Positions 44,950-56,977 are shown, counted from the stretch's first letter. The stretch is 64,000 nucleotides of DNA from Ottelia alismoides (GCA_037367405.1 JAZKJV010002322.1:310001-374000), one strand, 5' to 3'. Program-made: numbers and translations. Notes: generated by a model from the sequence alone, not told the origin.

Positions 44950-47426
44950 TTGACCATCAACAATCAACCCACACATAGATAGAAAATGTGCGTGAGTCAA
45001 AATTTATTATACTCTTGAAAATATGTGTATAGGTACAAGTATGAAAGAGTGTCGAATACTGGGAGCAAGTCGGGATAGATGTTTATCCACTATTAATTAT
45101 TGCTAATTAATATGGATTTTTAGGTTTTTAGTTTTGCTTATTTTTATGCCTTTTTATTGATTTTTCTAATGTTTTTTGTGGATTTTTAATTATATTCAAT
45201 ATTTTTTTTATTTTTAAATGTTATATATACTATTCATTTTCTGTTTTTTAAATTTTTTAATTGTTTTTAATTTTGCAAAGATTTAATTATTTTAGATTTT
45301 TAAAACTAATTAAGTAGATAATATAAACAAAGAACTTAAAACCCTCTTTTTAGATTTTTCAAATAAGTCAACAACTCAATATAAATGAAAGAAACTATTT
45401 TTGGGATTTTTAGATTTTTGTGTATTTTTATAGTAATGAAAACACAAAATAGTAAAGAAGATAAATTATGAGATTTATTTAGATTTTTAAAAATACATAT
45501 CATACCAAAATAAATCCTAGTATTTTTTCACATAATTTATATATAATAAAGAAAATTGAGGCACTAGAATAGATTTTTTTATTTTATAGTTTTTTAATGA
45601 TTTATAAGTTTTTTAAGGTTTTTAGATTTTTAGGTTTTTATTTTGTATTTTTTATGAATTTTAGATATGTGATAAAATACAATGTAAACTAACTAATATA
45701 ATTTTTGGGAATTGTTTAGTATATATTTCAATTGTATGGATTTTATAAGTCAAAATAGTGAAAATAATAATTTTTTTTGTATTTTTAAAAATACGAAAAT
45801 AGAGTTAAATGTCAAATAAAAAATGTATGTGATAGATCAAGATTCCATTCACTTATCTTATTTTCCTACTATTTTAAATTAAGGTAAGTAATTAATAAAC
45901 ACAAAACAAACAATGAAACAAAACTTAGTAGCACAGGGACCTATTAGAAACTTCTAGGAAGTCTTCATGCTTTTGTTAACAAATAAAACAAATCCACGGT
46001 GGAACGTGCAATATTTCAATTAAAAATTAAATTTAATTCATGCATGACAGGGACTAGATTGCAAATACATAAAAGCTTCACTTCATTCCGTAACATGTCT
46101 AGAAAAGATATGATAACATGAGCAAAATAACCACAAAATGCGCCTCATGTGGGATGATATGTGAATTGCACTGACAGGGTCTATTTTGCAAAAATCAGAA
46201 AGCTACTGGGTCCAACATGCAAAATATCCAAAGTTATTACACTTAATTTATAGATTACAAGATTAAATCTAAAAGATAGAAAGATGGAGGGGCTCGGGAT
46301 AATATACCCTCCATGCGCCTGCGAGTCACGCACGCGGGAGTGGATGGTCGATGCGACCACAATAAGACACCAGTTCGCCTAATATGATGGTGGAGATCAG
46401 ATCCACGATACATATGACGTATGTAATGGTTCTCGATCCAACGACAACTGCTCTAACTGGAACACGATCCTCATCAGACGGTAGCCGGGACACCTGGAAG
46501 AACTGGAACAACTCCACCACTGAGGAGTTTCTATCGGCTCAATCTTCATCCTTCGATGTCCAATGAAGCTTCCGAAGGTATCGAAAGATAGCTGGGACAC
46601 GTTCACGTCGAATAGTGACACTCAAAGGGTTCGGACCTCACTGAGGAGAGGCTTGGAGCTCAAAAAAGGTCGAAGCACCTAAGAACTAAGTCCTAGACAC
46701 AAATCCGCCTTATATGGGGTCTCCTAGTCTTGATACCTGGACAAAAAGCTTCGCGGCTCTAGGGTGATGCTCCTCAACCTGTTATTGAGGCAAAACAAGG
46801 GTTGAAGGAGGTGGTCGATGGTATCTCTAGTGATGGATAAAGGAATGAGACTGAGAACCCAAGTTGTGCAAGATCGGGGGGATTTGAATGCTTAGGGCCT
46901 GTTCATTTGGTGAATAAGGGGAGTGGAATAAGGGGAATAAGAGGCCATTTTCCTCCCAACACGGTTCCCCGTGGTACGACTATTCCCCATTATTCCATCT
47001 TATTTCACTCTTATTCATATCTTTATCCCACCTTACCTACCTTTATTTCACCTTATTCTCCTTATTCCTATCCTCCAGCCGAACAAAGAATAGACCCTTA
47101 TTCTCCCTATTCCCAATCCTTATTCCTGCTTGTTCCCGAACCGAACGGGCCCTTAGGGAGGATGTAGAAGCGCTAGGGAAGATGGTGGTGTGGTTGGGGA
47201 GTCAGAACAAGGTGAATCGACAATGGACAGAGGTCGGAGCCTAGAGCTCCAACATACATGAACTTTTTGGGCTTTTGATGAAAGAAGATGAAACTAAACA
47301 AAATAAAAGACTAAACTACACTTAAAAATCAAAATGCAAAACTAAATAAACATGAGATAGAGGCTCTCTTGGTCTAGAGTGACCCGTGAACAAGAACCCG
47401 ACAAAGCTGCTCCACGGATGGGTGAA
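44950..47426 (-). mobile_element. Left half of an outer long LTR (3' LTR of a second large element)
   Basis: The right half of this LTR and its adjoining internal region lie at 60267-63219 and beyond. The inner element at 47427 split it, with target duplication GTGAA at 47422-47426 and 60262-60266. The left half has the group's layout: an AAGT...GTCGAA...GGGAGCAAG-like block near 45035-45070, a long AT-rich arm, and a GC-rich part (46270-47270). The exact left end is unresolved and lies between about 44.91 and 45.03 kb. It also carries MITE B. Confidence 0.6.
46895..47152. mobile_element. Tourist-like (PIF/Harbinger) MITE B
   Basis: 258 bp, flanked by TTA (46892-46894 and 47153-47155). The ends GGGCCTGTTC and GAACGGGCCC are near-perfect inverted repeats. 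It shares CTTATTCC/GGAATAAG-rich content with MITE A in inverse orientation, so both belong to one family. Confidence 0.8.
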
Positions 47427-50400
47427 TGACAAGCCGCGAGAATCCTACTTTAATTTGCGTGAATTATCGTTTAAATTTGTTATTTCATTATAGGACAGAA
47501 TTCAGAATCGATCAAGAAATAACAACAAATTTATTCAAATTTTAATCGGTGTAGTTTTATATTTATTTTACTTGGGCAAGTCCCAAGGTTGAACTCAAGG
47601 AGGCAAAGGAACAACCTAGAATTATGTCTATTAAAGTTCGAACACAGTTTTTGAGGTTGAATATTTTTTTGCTTTTTCTATGCAATTTTAAAATGCAAAA
47701 TGCAAATGCGGCCAATTTTAGGGACAAAAATGCAACTTCAATCAAACGATGTCCAAAAATCACAAAACGTGGCCGATATGTTAATAATGATGAAATGAGT
47801 GCACTGATTTTTTTTGGAATTTTTGGATTCAAAATAAATATTTAAAGAATTTATGAAAGCAAATGGTGTGAATTTCAATATTTAATTATAATAAATACTA
47901 AACTATTTATTTTCAAAGGATAAAATTATAAGATCTATCACTAGGTGATTGATCTTAGGAAAATCCTAAACCTTGAAAATATGAGATTTAATATCTATTA
48001 AAAATTAAAGATTAGAATCTACAAGATGATTTTTTATAGAGCAAACCATGCATATACAATTCTTTTTGAGCACAATTTAGTTAACAATTAATTCTACGAT
48101 CAGTGAGTTTTTGGCTATTTTTTGAGCAATGGTTAATCATCTATGAATTTCTAATCACATGCTGGGTAAAATATGCAATTTTCCTCAAGAAAATAATCAT
48201 TATTTAACCATAGACCACAAAAATATCATGCATATGTCATACTATAGAGAATTAGTTGTAGAACAAAGTGCTACTTTTAGAATAATAAAATAATGCAAAG
48301 CAGAGGTTCAAAATAAATGGAGAACACATGGTTCTATTTGTAATTACAATAAAAAAAAGATGCAATATAGGGGCTAAAGCATAATTACCAAGACCCTTGG
48401 GAGTTGATATGCAAAATTCCTAATGGGCACGTGCACAACACGTACCCTTGGGGGAGGCTGGATCTAGATGGAATTAATGTGATCTTCAGGGTTTTTGCTG
48501 CAAAATGTCCAGGGGAGGCATGTGCACCTCACGTTCCCCCTGATGGTTGGAGCGCTCAGGAAAACTGGCAAATCTACGAGGGTGGATTTGCAATTCCCAC
48601 GGCACGTGGGGGTCACATGACCATCTCTTACGATCCTGCGTCAGACGATACAGCTTGCGGGTGGAGCTACAGAGGTGGAGGTCGCGCTCCCAGGAGCGTT
48701 GAAGGATCGCAGGACAAGGCTTTGAGCTCCTGGAGGTAGGCGGAGTGGCTGTGAGATGGTGTAGGCGGCTGGAGATCTGCGGGTATCTCTCGATGAAGAG
48801 GAAGGCGTCATCTCTAGTCATTGAAGGTGCTGGTTGTCAGTGTCGACGGGCGTTCGTCAGTGGCGATGGCTGAGAGCGACTCGGGTCACAACGACGGAGC
48901 AGACAGAGGAGCTTGTCGGTGATAGCGACTCCTGGCTCCAGCCAGGAGAGATTGGTGATTAGAGCCGAGGCAGAAGGCTCCTGGATGAAGGCGGAGAGGT
49001 GTCGGTGGTCGGAGTAGGCGAGTCGAAGGCGTTGGGGCTCAAGCCACCTATGGTGAGCATTGCAGCACTCGGAGGAGGTCTGCGATGAGGCGTCGCCGCC
49101 TCGTATCTCGCCGTAGCAGAGAGGGATGACGCCGAAGCTGTCACCTACGGCTGGGCTATCTCCCTTCTCTGTTGTGTGTCGGTGGATCAGAAGCAGCAGA
49201 GGCGATGATGGTACTTAAGTAGGGTGATGGAGGACATTTGTGGTTGGAAGGAAGGGGATTTGATTGAAGGCTGAGGTCACGATATGAGTGCGGTTGTCGA
49301 TCAGAAGAAGAGGAAGATTGTGATCTGATTGGAGTTGACGAGGAGACGAAATTGGGGGGGAGGGGGGATTTGATGAGGATTCGAAGATGGAGGAGGCGGT
49401 GGTGCAAATTGGGAAAGGGAGTCGGAGCTTGCATGCGAGAAGGGCGTATGGCGACGGAGCTCCTGATTGGGAAAGTAGGGGGAGGAGGACGGCACGCAGT
49501 GGCCGTCTAATCAGCCGAGATCGGACGGATGAAGTTGCACCACGTGGCAACCTTTAAAATTTTTTATTATTGTTTTTTTTAATAATAATAATAATTATGT
49601 TTTTAATTTTTTTTAAAAATAAATGAAAATAAAGGCCAAAAATGGGTGACACATGGCAGCTCCAGGAGCTACCATGTGTCACCACCAGAAAAATGAAAAA
49701 TAAAAAAAATAAAGAAAAATAATAAAAAAATAGCAAACGACCACAGATCGAAAAATTTTCATCATAAAAGTTGCTCTTCTCGATGAGATCTACGATTTTC
49801 ATGAAGAAATCAAAACAAAATCAATCATTTGTGTAAAGTGATATTTTTGGGGTATCCCATGTACATAGAATACCTTGATTTTTGGGTTTAATATTTTTTT
49901 TTATTTTTAAATCAGATAAAAATCCAGAAAAAATATGATAAAATCAAATATAAATATTTACATATTAATTTATTTTTGGATTTTTATTAAGTTATAAAAA
50001 GAAGAAATAAAATAAAGTATGAAAACGACAACTTTTGTACAGACTGTTGGTGAAGAATCAGACTCAGTTATTTTCTTTCATTTCATGTGCATTTTGGATT
50101 TGGTTTTTTACGTATTTTAATAAAACTTTCATCAAAGAAAATAAATGAAAGAGAAATAAAATAAAATGAGGTTAATTATGTACATAAAATATTAGGTCAA
50201 AAACCGCTAAAATACAAAATGTACAAAGGAGGCCCAAATACTGTATAAGGAAGATATCAATATTTTAGTCCGAAAATCTTGGAACTAGGTTTTGAGTTTC
50301 TGATCCACTTATTTACGTTAGTGTTTTTTTTGTAATTTTCATGTATTCTTGTTAGTAATATGTACACAATGGAGATTGTTTCAGGTCATTTGGAGTTAGC

Positions 50401-50617
50401 ATAAATTAGTTAAAAATCAGGGAAGTTAGGCTTATTTACAGGTCAATTTGGCTGAGATATTTGGCTTCTTATTTTATGCAATTATGTGTGATAAAATGCA
50501 ATTATTATTAATCATGCATGAATGCTAATTATGTAGAATAAATGAAGAAATGCCAATGAATTTAGGAGATTTGAGCTTAATTAATCATTTTTAGAGTGAT
50601 GAATATGAGATTCATCA
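47427..50617 (-). repeat. 3' LTR of the inner element
   Basis: Colinear with 56998-60261. An AT-rich arm, a GC-rich island (48400-49550) and a second AT-rich arm follow in order. The G tract at 49354-49367 is G7-A-G6 here but 24 uninterrupted G in the partner LTR. Confidence 0.92.
49645..49683. repeat. Hairpin in the LTR (left copy)
   Basis: GGTGACACATGG pairs with CCATGTGTCACC, and AGCT pairs with AGCT further in, around a five-base loop. The partner LTR has the same hairpin with changed but still pairing bases. Confidence 0.85.
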
Positions 50618-50630
50618 TCCCCCTATACTT
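50618..50630 (-). other. Polypurine tract of the inner element
   Basis: The minus strand reads AAGTATAGGGGGA directly before the LTR start TGATGAATC. The outer element has a similar TAAGTATATGGGG at its LTR (63220-63232). Confidence 0.8.
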
Positions 50631-52344
50631 AAACCATGCTCGTCCCTAAGAATCTAAATAAATGCCATGAAGTGAAATGAGATTGGGTTCCATACCAAGA
50701 CCATGAGCAAATGGTGAAAATGGAACTAGACCCGACCTTTGCATTATTAGTTTGGCAGAACTTCTGTGAGACTTAGAATTTTAAAATCGATAACCTCCAA
50801 GTTCCACACATCATTGTCACGGTTTCGGCTCAGAAGTCATCTTAGATCAGTTCTCCTCCCAAAGCATACCCCATGAACATTGAACAATCGACTCATGTGT
50901 GTGAAAGGTTTTCGCTCTTCCCATCCAGAATGCCAGACTACCATGCAAACCTCCTCTCCAATAACTCGTCCTCGGGGAGTCAGGTCTTTTCTTCTAAGGT
51001 CTGTCATGATGTGTCACAATCGAAGAGGGAGAAATTAGAAGAAGTGGAAAAGAACTGGAGAGTGACCAGTGTAGTCACCTCTCCTTGTGAAGCCGGCCAG
51101 TTTGGCCAAATCTCCACCAAGATCTGCAGGTTTTCTTGAAGCTTGGACCCTTTTTTGGTCATATGTTTATTTGATAGTTGGCTTCTTTTTGTTTGGATAT
51201 TTGATAGCTCTGCTTAGATCTTGTTGTGTCCCTACAGATATGGAACCTTTTTTTTCGTACATGTTTTGGGGTCTTAGAAAAAATTGTGCCCAGCCGTCCA
51301 TCCCTTTCTCGAAGCTTTATTCAACCCGTACTCCGATCGTTAGATGTCTAAGCTACCAGAAAAGAAACTCACACAGTCTTCCAATACTCCGTCTGAGTTG
51401 AGCTAAGTGCATAGTACGAGAGTACAAATCAATTCCCTATTCCAGAGTCGTACCCAGTGAAGAAACCAGGTTAGACACTAAGAGTCAAACGCTGCACATT
51501 GTCATGTGGAACTCAAAGAATTAAGTCATAGACCTGAAGCTTCTAAAATCCTTTTTCTTGGTGAAGTTCCTTTGAAAATTAGGTGGATTAAGGTCTAGTC
51601 CAGACCACTCTCGAATTCTGCTCACAACTCGGTTCTCAGAACCCAAGGTCTTTTCACAAATGCGTGTAATGCTAGATGAAGTGCAAGTGCGTGAAATCCG
51701 GACACATTTTTTTAACTTTTATGATTTGATTTTTTTATTTTTTAATGCAAGGAATTTTTTATGCAAAAATGAATACGAATCCATTTTTCAAAAATTTTGG
51801 TTGGACACAGCCAGTGTTAGTAGCAAAACTTCCTCCTTTTTTTGTTTTTTTCAAGTTAGTTACCCACCCCATAAATACATATATACTTATGCGAAAGTAC
51901 GAGCTATTGGTAAAATATATACATAGTATATATACACATGCCCTATACTTAGTGAGTGACGTGTCCTCAGAGCACAAGAAGCATAGAGAAGACATGGCTC
52001 AGGCTAAGCGTAAGAGAGTGAAAAAGAAAAACAATAGAAGTCGGCCTGCCTCCTATACTTAGACCGTGGACAGTCTAAGTTACAGAAGAAGAGTGAAACT
52101 GAGGTGGTCGGGAGATGTGAATGAGGAGAGTATATACAGATGTGCATTGGTTCCCCCATACTTAGGCTCTGGTCAGCCTAAGTACGGAAGAAGGGTGAAA
52201 ATGGAGTGATCGTGAGAAGGATTGGATGAAGAGAGTGGTACATACAGATGGCATCGATCCCCTCCTATACTTAAGCCTTGCCCTAAGTAGAGGAAGAAGA
52301 TGTACAAGGGAACCGATGGGATCGGGAGGGATGGTAGCTGATGA
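50631..52344 (-). other. 3' internal region of the inner element, non-coding
   Basis: Between the last acidic ORF and the polypurine tract. Parts near 50730-50800 and 51090-51125 (GACCTTTG...TTAGTTTGGC; GGCCAGTTTGGCCAAATCTCC-like) match the outer element at 63365-63440 and 63725-63755. Four polypurine-like motifs recur at 51941-52274. Open frames here show no recognised domain. Confidence 0.6.
51941..52290 (-). repeat. Array of polypurine-tract-like motifs with hairpins
   Basis: The + strand words CCCTATACTTAG (51941), CCTCCTATACTTAG (52049), CCCCCATACTTAG (52153) and CCTCCTATACTTAAG (52260) repeat the motif of the true tract (50618-50630). The last three are about 105 bp apart. Perfect inverted repeats follow the second (CTTAGAC...GTCTAAG, 52059-52079) and the third (ACTTAGGCT...AGCCTAAGT, 52160-52183). 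A weaker one follows the fourth. Confidence 0.75.
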
Positions 52345-52860
52345 TTAAGGTGGTTTTCGACCGATCTTTTTGTAAGCCTGAGGTGGGAGATCGTAATGAT
52401 ATGAAGAAGAGGAAGCATACGATTCCCAACCATTATCAGTGTTATCATCAGAAAAATCATGTTGGAGAGTAGAGGAAGCGTTTGAATCAGATGATATCCA
52501 GCCATCATCGGAGTTATCCCCAGAGAAATAGTATTTGAAAGTGGAGGCACTCTGGATATTCTTATTCTTAAGTCGCTTTATCAGTTTGCGCTTAGTCTTG
52601 GGGTCAAGCGATTCATCCTCGGATGAATATTCAGAAGTGCCAGTCTCAATCAGCTGATAAGATATTATTCTAGTATATTTAATGAGACCAGGAGAATCGG
52701 CTTCGGATGAATAATAGTAAGGAACATGAGTCATCCAGCAGGAATCAATGTTTGGATTTTTGCGTAGATAAGGCTTTAGAGCTACCGAACAGACCTCACT
52801 CATGTAGATTACCTTGTCCGGACCTGATGAGGTATCATCATACGATTCCTTTTTCGACAC
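52345..52860 (-). CDS. Acidic Ser/Asp-rich ORF of the inner element, unknown function
   Basis: A 171-codon frame starting MSKKESYDD. The C-terminal half holds two similar acidic repeats (FSGDNSDDGWISSDSN and FSDDNTDNGWESYASS), and a middle basic patch reads KTKRKLIKRLKNKN. No known domain is seen. It lies downstream of the protease-like ORF on the same strand but in a different frame, and may be the remains of a longer polyprotein. Confidence 0.4.
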   Translation of the reverse strand: MSKKESYDDTSSGPDKVIYMSEVCSVALKPYLRKNPNIDSCWMTHVPYYYSSEADSPGLIKYTRIISYQLIETGTSEYSSEDESLDPKTKRKLIKRLKNKNIQSASTFKYYFSGDNSDDGWISSDSNASSTLQHDFSDDNTDNGWESYASSSSYHYDLPPQAYKKIGRKPP

Positions 52861-52912
52861 GTCAAAGGTGATTTTCTTTTTAGATGAAAGAGCAGTTTTT
52901 GTTTCGTGCTGT

Positions 52913-53932
52913 CTATGAAGGTGATGGTCTTGGGAGTGAGGTGTTTATAATAGAGCCTCTAGCTGAATAACCATTGAAAATTTTCTCCTTGGTCAGTGTA
53001 TGTCCCACATATTTGTTCTTAATTGTCTTAATGTTGGTGCACTCCTGAGTTGGATTGAATTGATCAAGGTGGTCAGATAATATTTCGGCCGACTCAGGGT
53101 GAGCACATGCATATATCTCAGGATCATATAAGAAGTCAGTTCCCATGGTGAGAGCAGCGCGAAATGGAACAGTGGGGAGAGTCTCTGAACTACTGGTTAG
53201 TGCATGTCCCGCATATTCGTTCTCTATTGACTTGATGTTGGTGCATTCCTATGTCAGGTTAATTTGATCAAAGTGGTCAGAGGAGATTTCGGCCGACTCT
53301 GTTTGCACCCATGCATATGTCTCATGATCATATAAGAAGTCATTTCCCATGGTGAGAGCAGCGGGGAATGGAACAATGGGATGAGTCTCTAAATCAATAG
53401 TCTCTTCAACCTTCATCTCAAGTGTAGCAACGGGGTAATGCTCATCTAGCGCTTGATGTTTACGACTGTTGACAGCTTCGTGGGTTGCCTCAGAATATCG
53501 TGTTTCCTCAAAGACTGTGTGAGATCGAAGTGCTCCCAATGCTGTAAAATTGATTTCTTGTGTGTCGCACTCAATAATTGCTTTAGCCAACACCAAGAAT
53601 GGCTTTCCGAGAATGATTGGAGACCGGGTGAATTCTCCTTGATGCTCAATATCAATGATCGTGAATTCCACTTTGAGCGAAGCACCTTGGAATGTAACAA
53701 TAACTGAAATGGTTCCTCTCGGCTGCTTTATTGATCGATCAACCAATTGAATCTTCTTGATCGGTCCGAGTTTGAATTTGTCAAATACAAAGGTCGAGAG
53801 GATATTGATTGGTGAGTCGTCATCGATTCGAGCATGGGTAAATGTTGTGTATTTGATTTCACAGTCTAATCTAGGCAACCGCTTCACTCTGCGGCTCTTG
53901 TTGTTTTTCCTTATGATCAAAGAGGTGGCCAT
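52913..53932 (-). pseudogene. Athila/gypsy-like aspartic protease ORF with an internal stop
   Basis: Starting at 53932, residues 26-130 match the retropepsin-like region of plant gypsy elements: LVDRSIKQPRG (63-73), VEFTIIDIEH and PIILGKPFL (105-113). The active-site position reads IDDDSPINIL (36-45) where relatives have D-x-G-A-S. The Asp is kept but the conserved Gly is Asp, so catalysis is doubtful. The frame stops at 53249 with TAG, where the sister repeat has a Gln codon in the same position, and is open again in the same frame down to 52913. The C-terminal part is a 204-bp tandem duplication. The following stretch is acidic and unrecognised. Confidence 0.65.
52990..53397 (-). repeat. 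204-bp tandem duplication in the protease-like ORF
   Basis: The landmarks TGTATGTCCC/TGCATGTCCC (52997, 53201) and TCCCATGGTGAGAGCAGCG (53141, 53345) are each 204 bp apart. As 204 is a multiple of three, the duplication keeps the reading frame. It duplicates about 68 residues, with F-L-Y-D and S-A-E-I-x-S-D-H in both copies. Confidence 0.85.
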
Positions 53933-54177
53933 TGATAATATATGTCTTTCAGTCTTTGTTCATGTCTTGCCCGACTTTTTCATCATTAATTTTCTCATTA
54001 CAAATCCTTTAAGGTCGGGGAAGTGTTCAATGGCTTGTATCAAGGGAAGTTCAAAAATAAATCTTTTCTCCAGTGCTTCCCGTAGAGCAGGATCCAAATT
54101 CTTCAAATCCTCCTCACTTTCAATTTTTTATGAAATTTTATGTTTTTTTTTTCATTTTTTGAGTGTTTTTTAATATT

Positions 54178-54624
54178 TCATTTTTTGGTGTTTTCGGTGT
54201 GGTGTGGTGATGTGGTGCTTTCCGTAGATGAGAAGGGGCTTTGATGTGCTAAGTCAGAATCAGAGTCAGAGTTATTCCTAGGGGAGTAATATGAAGAAGT
54301 GTCGCTGTCAGAGTTGTCCCTAGGGTGAACATAGTCTATGGGTTTCTGAACATCCTCAGGGTTCTCAACATTAGATCCAATTATTTCATTCTCCACTTTC
54401 ATACCCAAGCTTCCATAACATAAAATTAGTCGATCAGTGAAATTTCTGAATTTTTCCTCCATTAATTCATATCTCTTTCTTATCCTCGAAATGCCATCCT
54501 CCAAAGAATTTTCAGGATCAATCATGTGAGCAGTCTGTGTGGTTTCCTGAGTTTTCTCTCGTTTTTCAACCTGAGATCTAGTCAATTCGTCTTCCATTTT
54601 CATGTATGAGCTGGGAGAAGCCAT
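54178..54624 (-). CDS. First ORF of the inner element, acidic, gag position, unknown
   Basis: A 148-codon frame starting MASPSSYMKMEDELTRSQVE. A helical charged segment (about 45-75) is followed by Ser/Asp repeats (PRDNSDSDTSSYYSPRNNSD). It lies where gag would be, about 2.35 kb from the primer site. I see no capsid fold motif or zinc knuckle. Its origin from gag is inferred from position only. Confidence 0.4.
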   Translation of the reverse strand: MASPSSYMKMEDELTRSQVEKREKTQETTQTAHMIDPENSLEDGISRIRKRYELMEEKFRNFTDRLILCYGSLGMKVENEIIGSNVENPEDVQKPIDYVHPRDNSDSDTSSYYSPRNNSDSDSDLAHQSPFSSTESTTSPHHTENTKK

Positions 54625-54792
54625 TATATGATCGTTATCTTCTGAAAATTTCTCCTAAAAATTATGGAAGGAGTCTGCTCGATAGGAGGACAGCTATAGG
54701 TCTCATACTCAACATGGTGTGATTCAGGTATGTCTGATTTGAGTAGAGTCCATTCCTTTGGTCATGTTTGGTCGGACCCTTGTACCGTGGAG

Positions 54793-55457
54793 TCAACATA
54801 CAGGTTTATGTATGTTGATATCATCAATCCAATACTCTGTATGAGTGTCATATCTAAACATGGGATTGTCGCGATTAATCCAAGATGGAAGATTATAAGG
54901 TACGGGCCAATCCTCTTGATCTGTTCGGATTTCCATTTTATTTCCAATGGTCAAATCGAATTGTGGATTTGTGAAGTATTGGCATGTTCCAACAATATGG
55001 TGAGGAGAGATTAAAGTCAATTGGAGTTGTTGTCTCGGCCGGTCATTATCTTCAAAAGGTTCATGAGTTCCGACGAGAAATGGGTCAATACAAGATGATT
55101 GTTGCTCATTTGTGGTCAAGGGTGGGGAGGTGGAAGATGCGAAGAAGTGTTAATTTTGATCGGATTCATCCTGTGGTTAGAGTCTCACACGAATGAAGGA
55201 TTGACATTTACATAGTATGAAGGATTGATTGTATGATCAAAATATAGAGGATTGTTATTCATGGAATAGATCAGATTTGTAGAGAGGGTTGGATCTCGTT
55301 GTGGGTGAGAGTCTATTGTGAAAGTTGGATGATGCATGTCAGAAGAGGTTTCTGATAATTTTGGTTTGACCGAGATGAATTCATTTTCATAGTATAGATC
55401 TGATGGGTACTCGGACAAATATCTCATCATCTTCAAAAAAGGTAGATGAGTCATCAT
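54793..55457 (-). other. Unrecognised open frames upstream of the first ORF
   Basis: Two minus-strand frames (55457-55185, 90 codons; 55119-54793, 108 codons) have similar Asn/Tyr/Pro-rich composition and could be one broken coding region. No domain was recognised. Confidence 0.3.
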
Positions 55458-56977
55458 GATAGATTATGGTTGAAAATATTCAAGTGTACGGGATACTCAA
55501 TAATAGAAACCATAAATTTTAAATCAAGGAGAGTGATGGCACAAGTGTGCGGTTCTTTTTCGATATTCGAGATCAGTTTACACACACCAATGCAAACACA
55601 AATCAAACCCCAAGTTTACCAACTCACACAATGAAGCCGCAAGAGTTCAGCAAATTATCTTTTCAATTTTACTTAGTGATAAAATCAATCTTGGAAAAGA
55701 ATTAGCGAGCTATTAGGTGCCATGAGTTTTCTTAAGGACTGGCCCAAATCTTACGACTAGTTACACCTACTTTTAGCTAGTATGGGAGTAAGTACGGACC
55801 GTAAAATGGCTACCCGTTACTTAAGGACAAAGCCTTACACAATGTCCTTTAAACCACCCACTCTGTTAAGGAGATCCGGACTGTTTACCGGCTACCCGTA
55901 TACCTCACTGAGAAGTAGCTAATTGTTTTTATAGAATTAGTAGTCAATATGAAGATTCTGGACTAGGCTCTAACCTTAAGTGTTGTCTCTTGCTCAATTA
56001 GACAAATAAATGAATCCAAGGTCGGGGTTGCTCTCCCGTAAAAATTCTTGATTTTATGAGTTAATTTAGCCGGCTTTGTTTAGCAATCCCAATTTTATTG
56101 AGGTGATCACTTGAAAATTAGATGAGCACAAATGCACGTCTACCGTCCAGTCCTAATTTCCTTTAAAATTTACGGATAAAATAGGAGGGAGAAATTCGGA
56201 AAAAGCCGATGCACATGAAACAATGATGTATGCTCAGATAGAAGACTTACAGTGATTCCTCGCAATCTCCATGTGGGTTGCAATACAAGAATTTAAAATT
56301 TATTCTAAATGATTGCAAGTCGACTAAAATCACACCTAGCAGACAGTTCTATTAGCCGTTAGGAATTGAGTTAAATTGTTGACTAAGTTAAATGGTCTAA
56401 TGTGCATCTCGATTAAAGTGTAGTGTGGTTCTAGATTATACAATAACAACTAGAAAATCCTAGAAGCTCTAATAGCTGTATGTGTAGGTCTAATCTACGA
56501 GCCACTCAATTCGGACCACACCCTCATCGGAGAGTGAAACAGGCCACGACACACCACAGAAAAAGTTCGAGGTCTTGTTACACACACGAGCATCCAAACG
56601 GACACCGTTGTAAATAAGCAATCTATTACAAAAATGAAAATTGCAGAAATTAAATCCTAAACTCTACGCTCTCTCACGACTCGACTCGATCTTAATTTTT
56701 ATGCAGCTTTTCTGATGTCAGTGAAGATGCGTTGATTTTTCTGAGAAACTGCTCCACATAAGTCGGGTACCTCACACAAAAAATAAGAGAGAGAGTATGT
56801 GTAAGAGAGTGACATAAAAATTAATCAAAAATAAAATAAGAGAACAAATGTTGAAAATAAAATAAATGCTTGAAAATAAAAAAATAAAAAATTTATAGTG
56901 AAGAATCGGGGGTCAGACTACCCGAATAAGTAAAACGTGGCATCAAATTTTTTTAGACAAAATCTAAGCCATTAGTC
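55458..56977 (-). other. 5' leader of the inner element, non-coding
   Basis: A long untranslated stretch between the primer site and the first ORFs. Packaging or dimerisation signals would be expected here, but I could not identify one. Confidence 0.45.

Noticed and set aside
48404..49550. Several 60-111-codon open frames in the LTR GC-rich islands (also 58001-59109)
   Set aside because: They overlap on both strands, are rich in Ser/Pro/Arg, and frames are not kept between the two LTR copies. Composition explains them.
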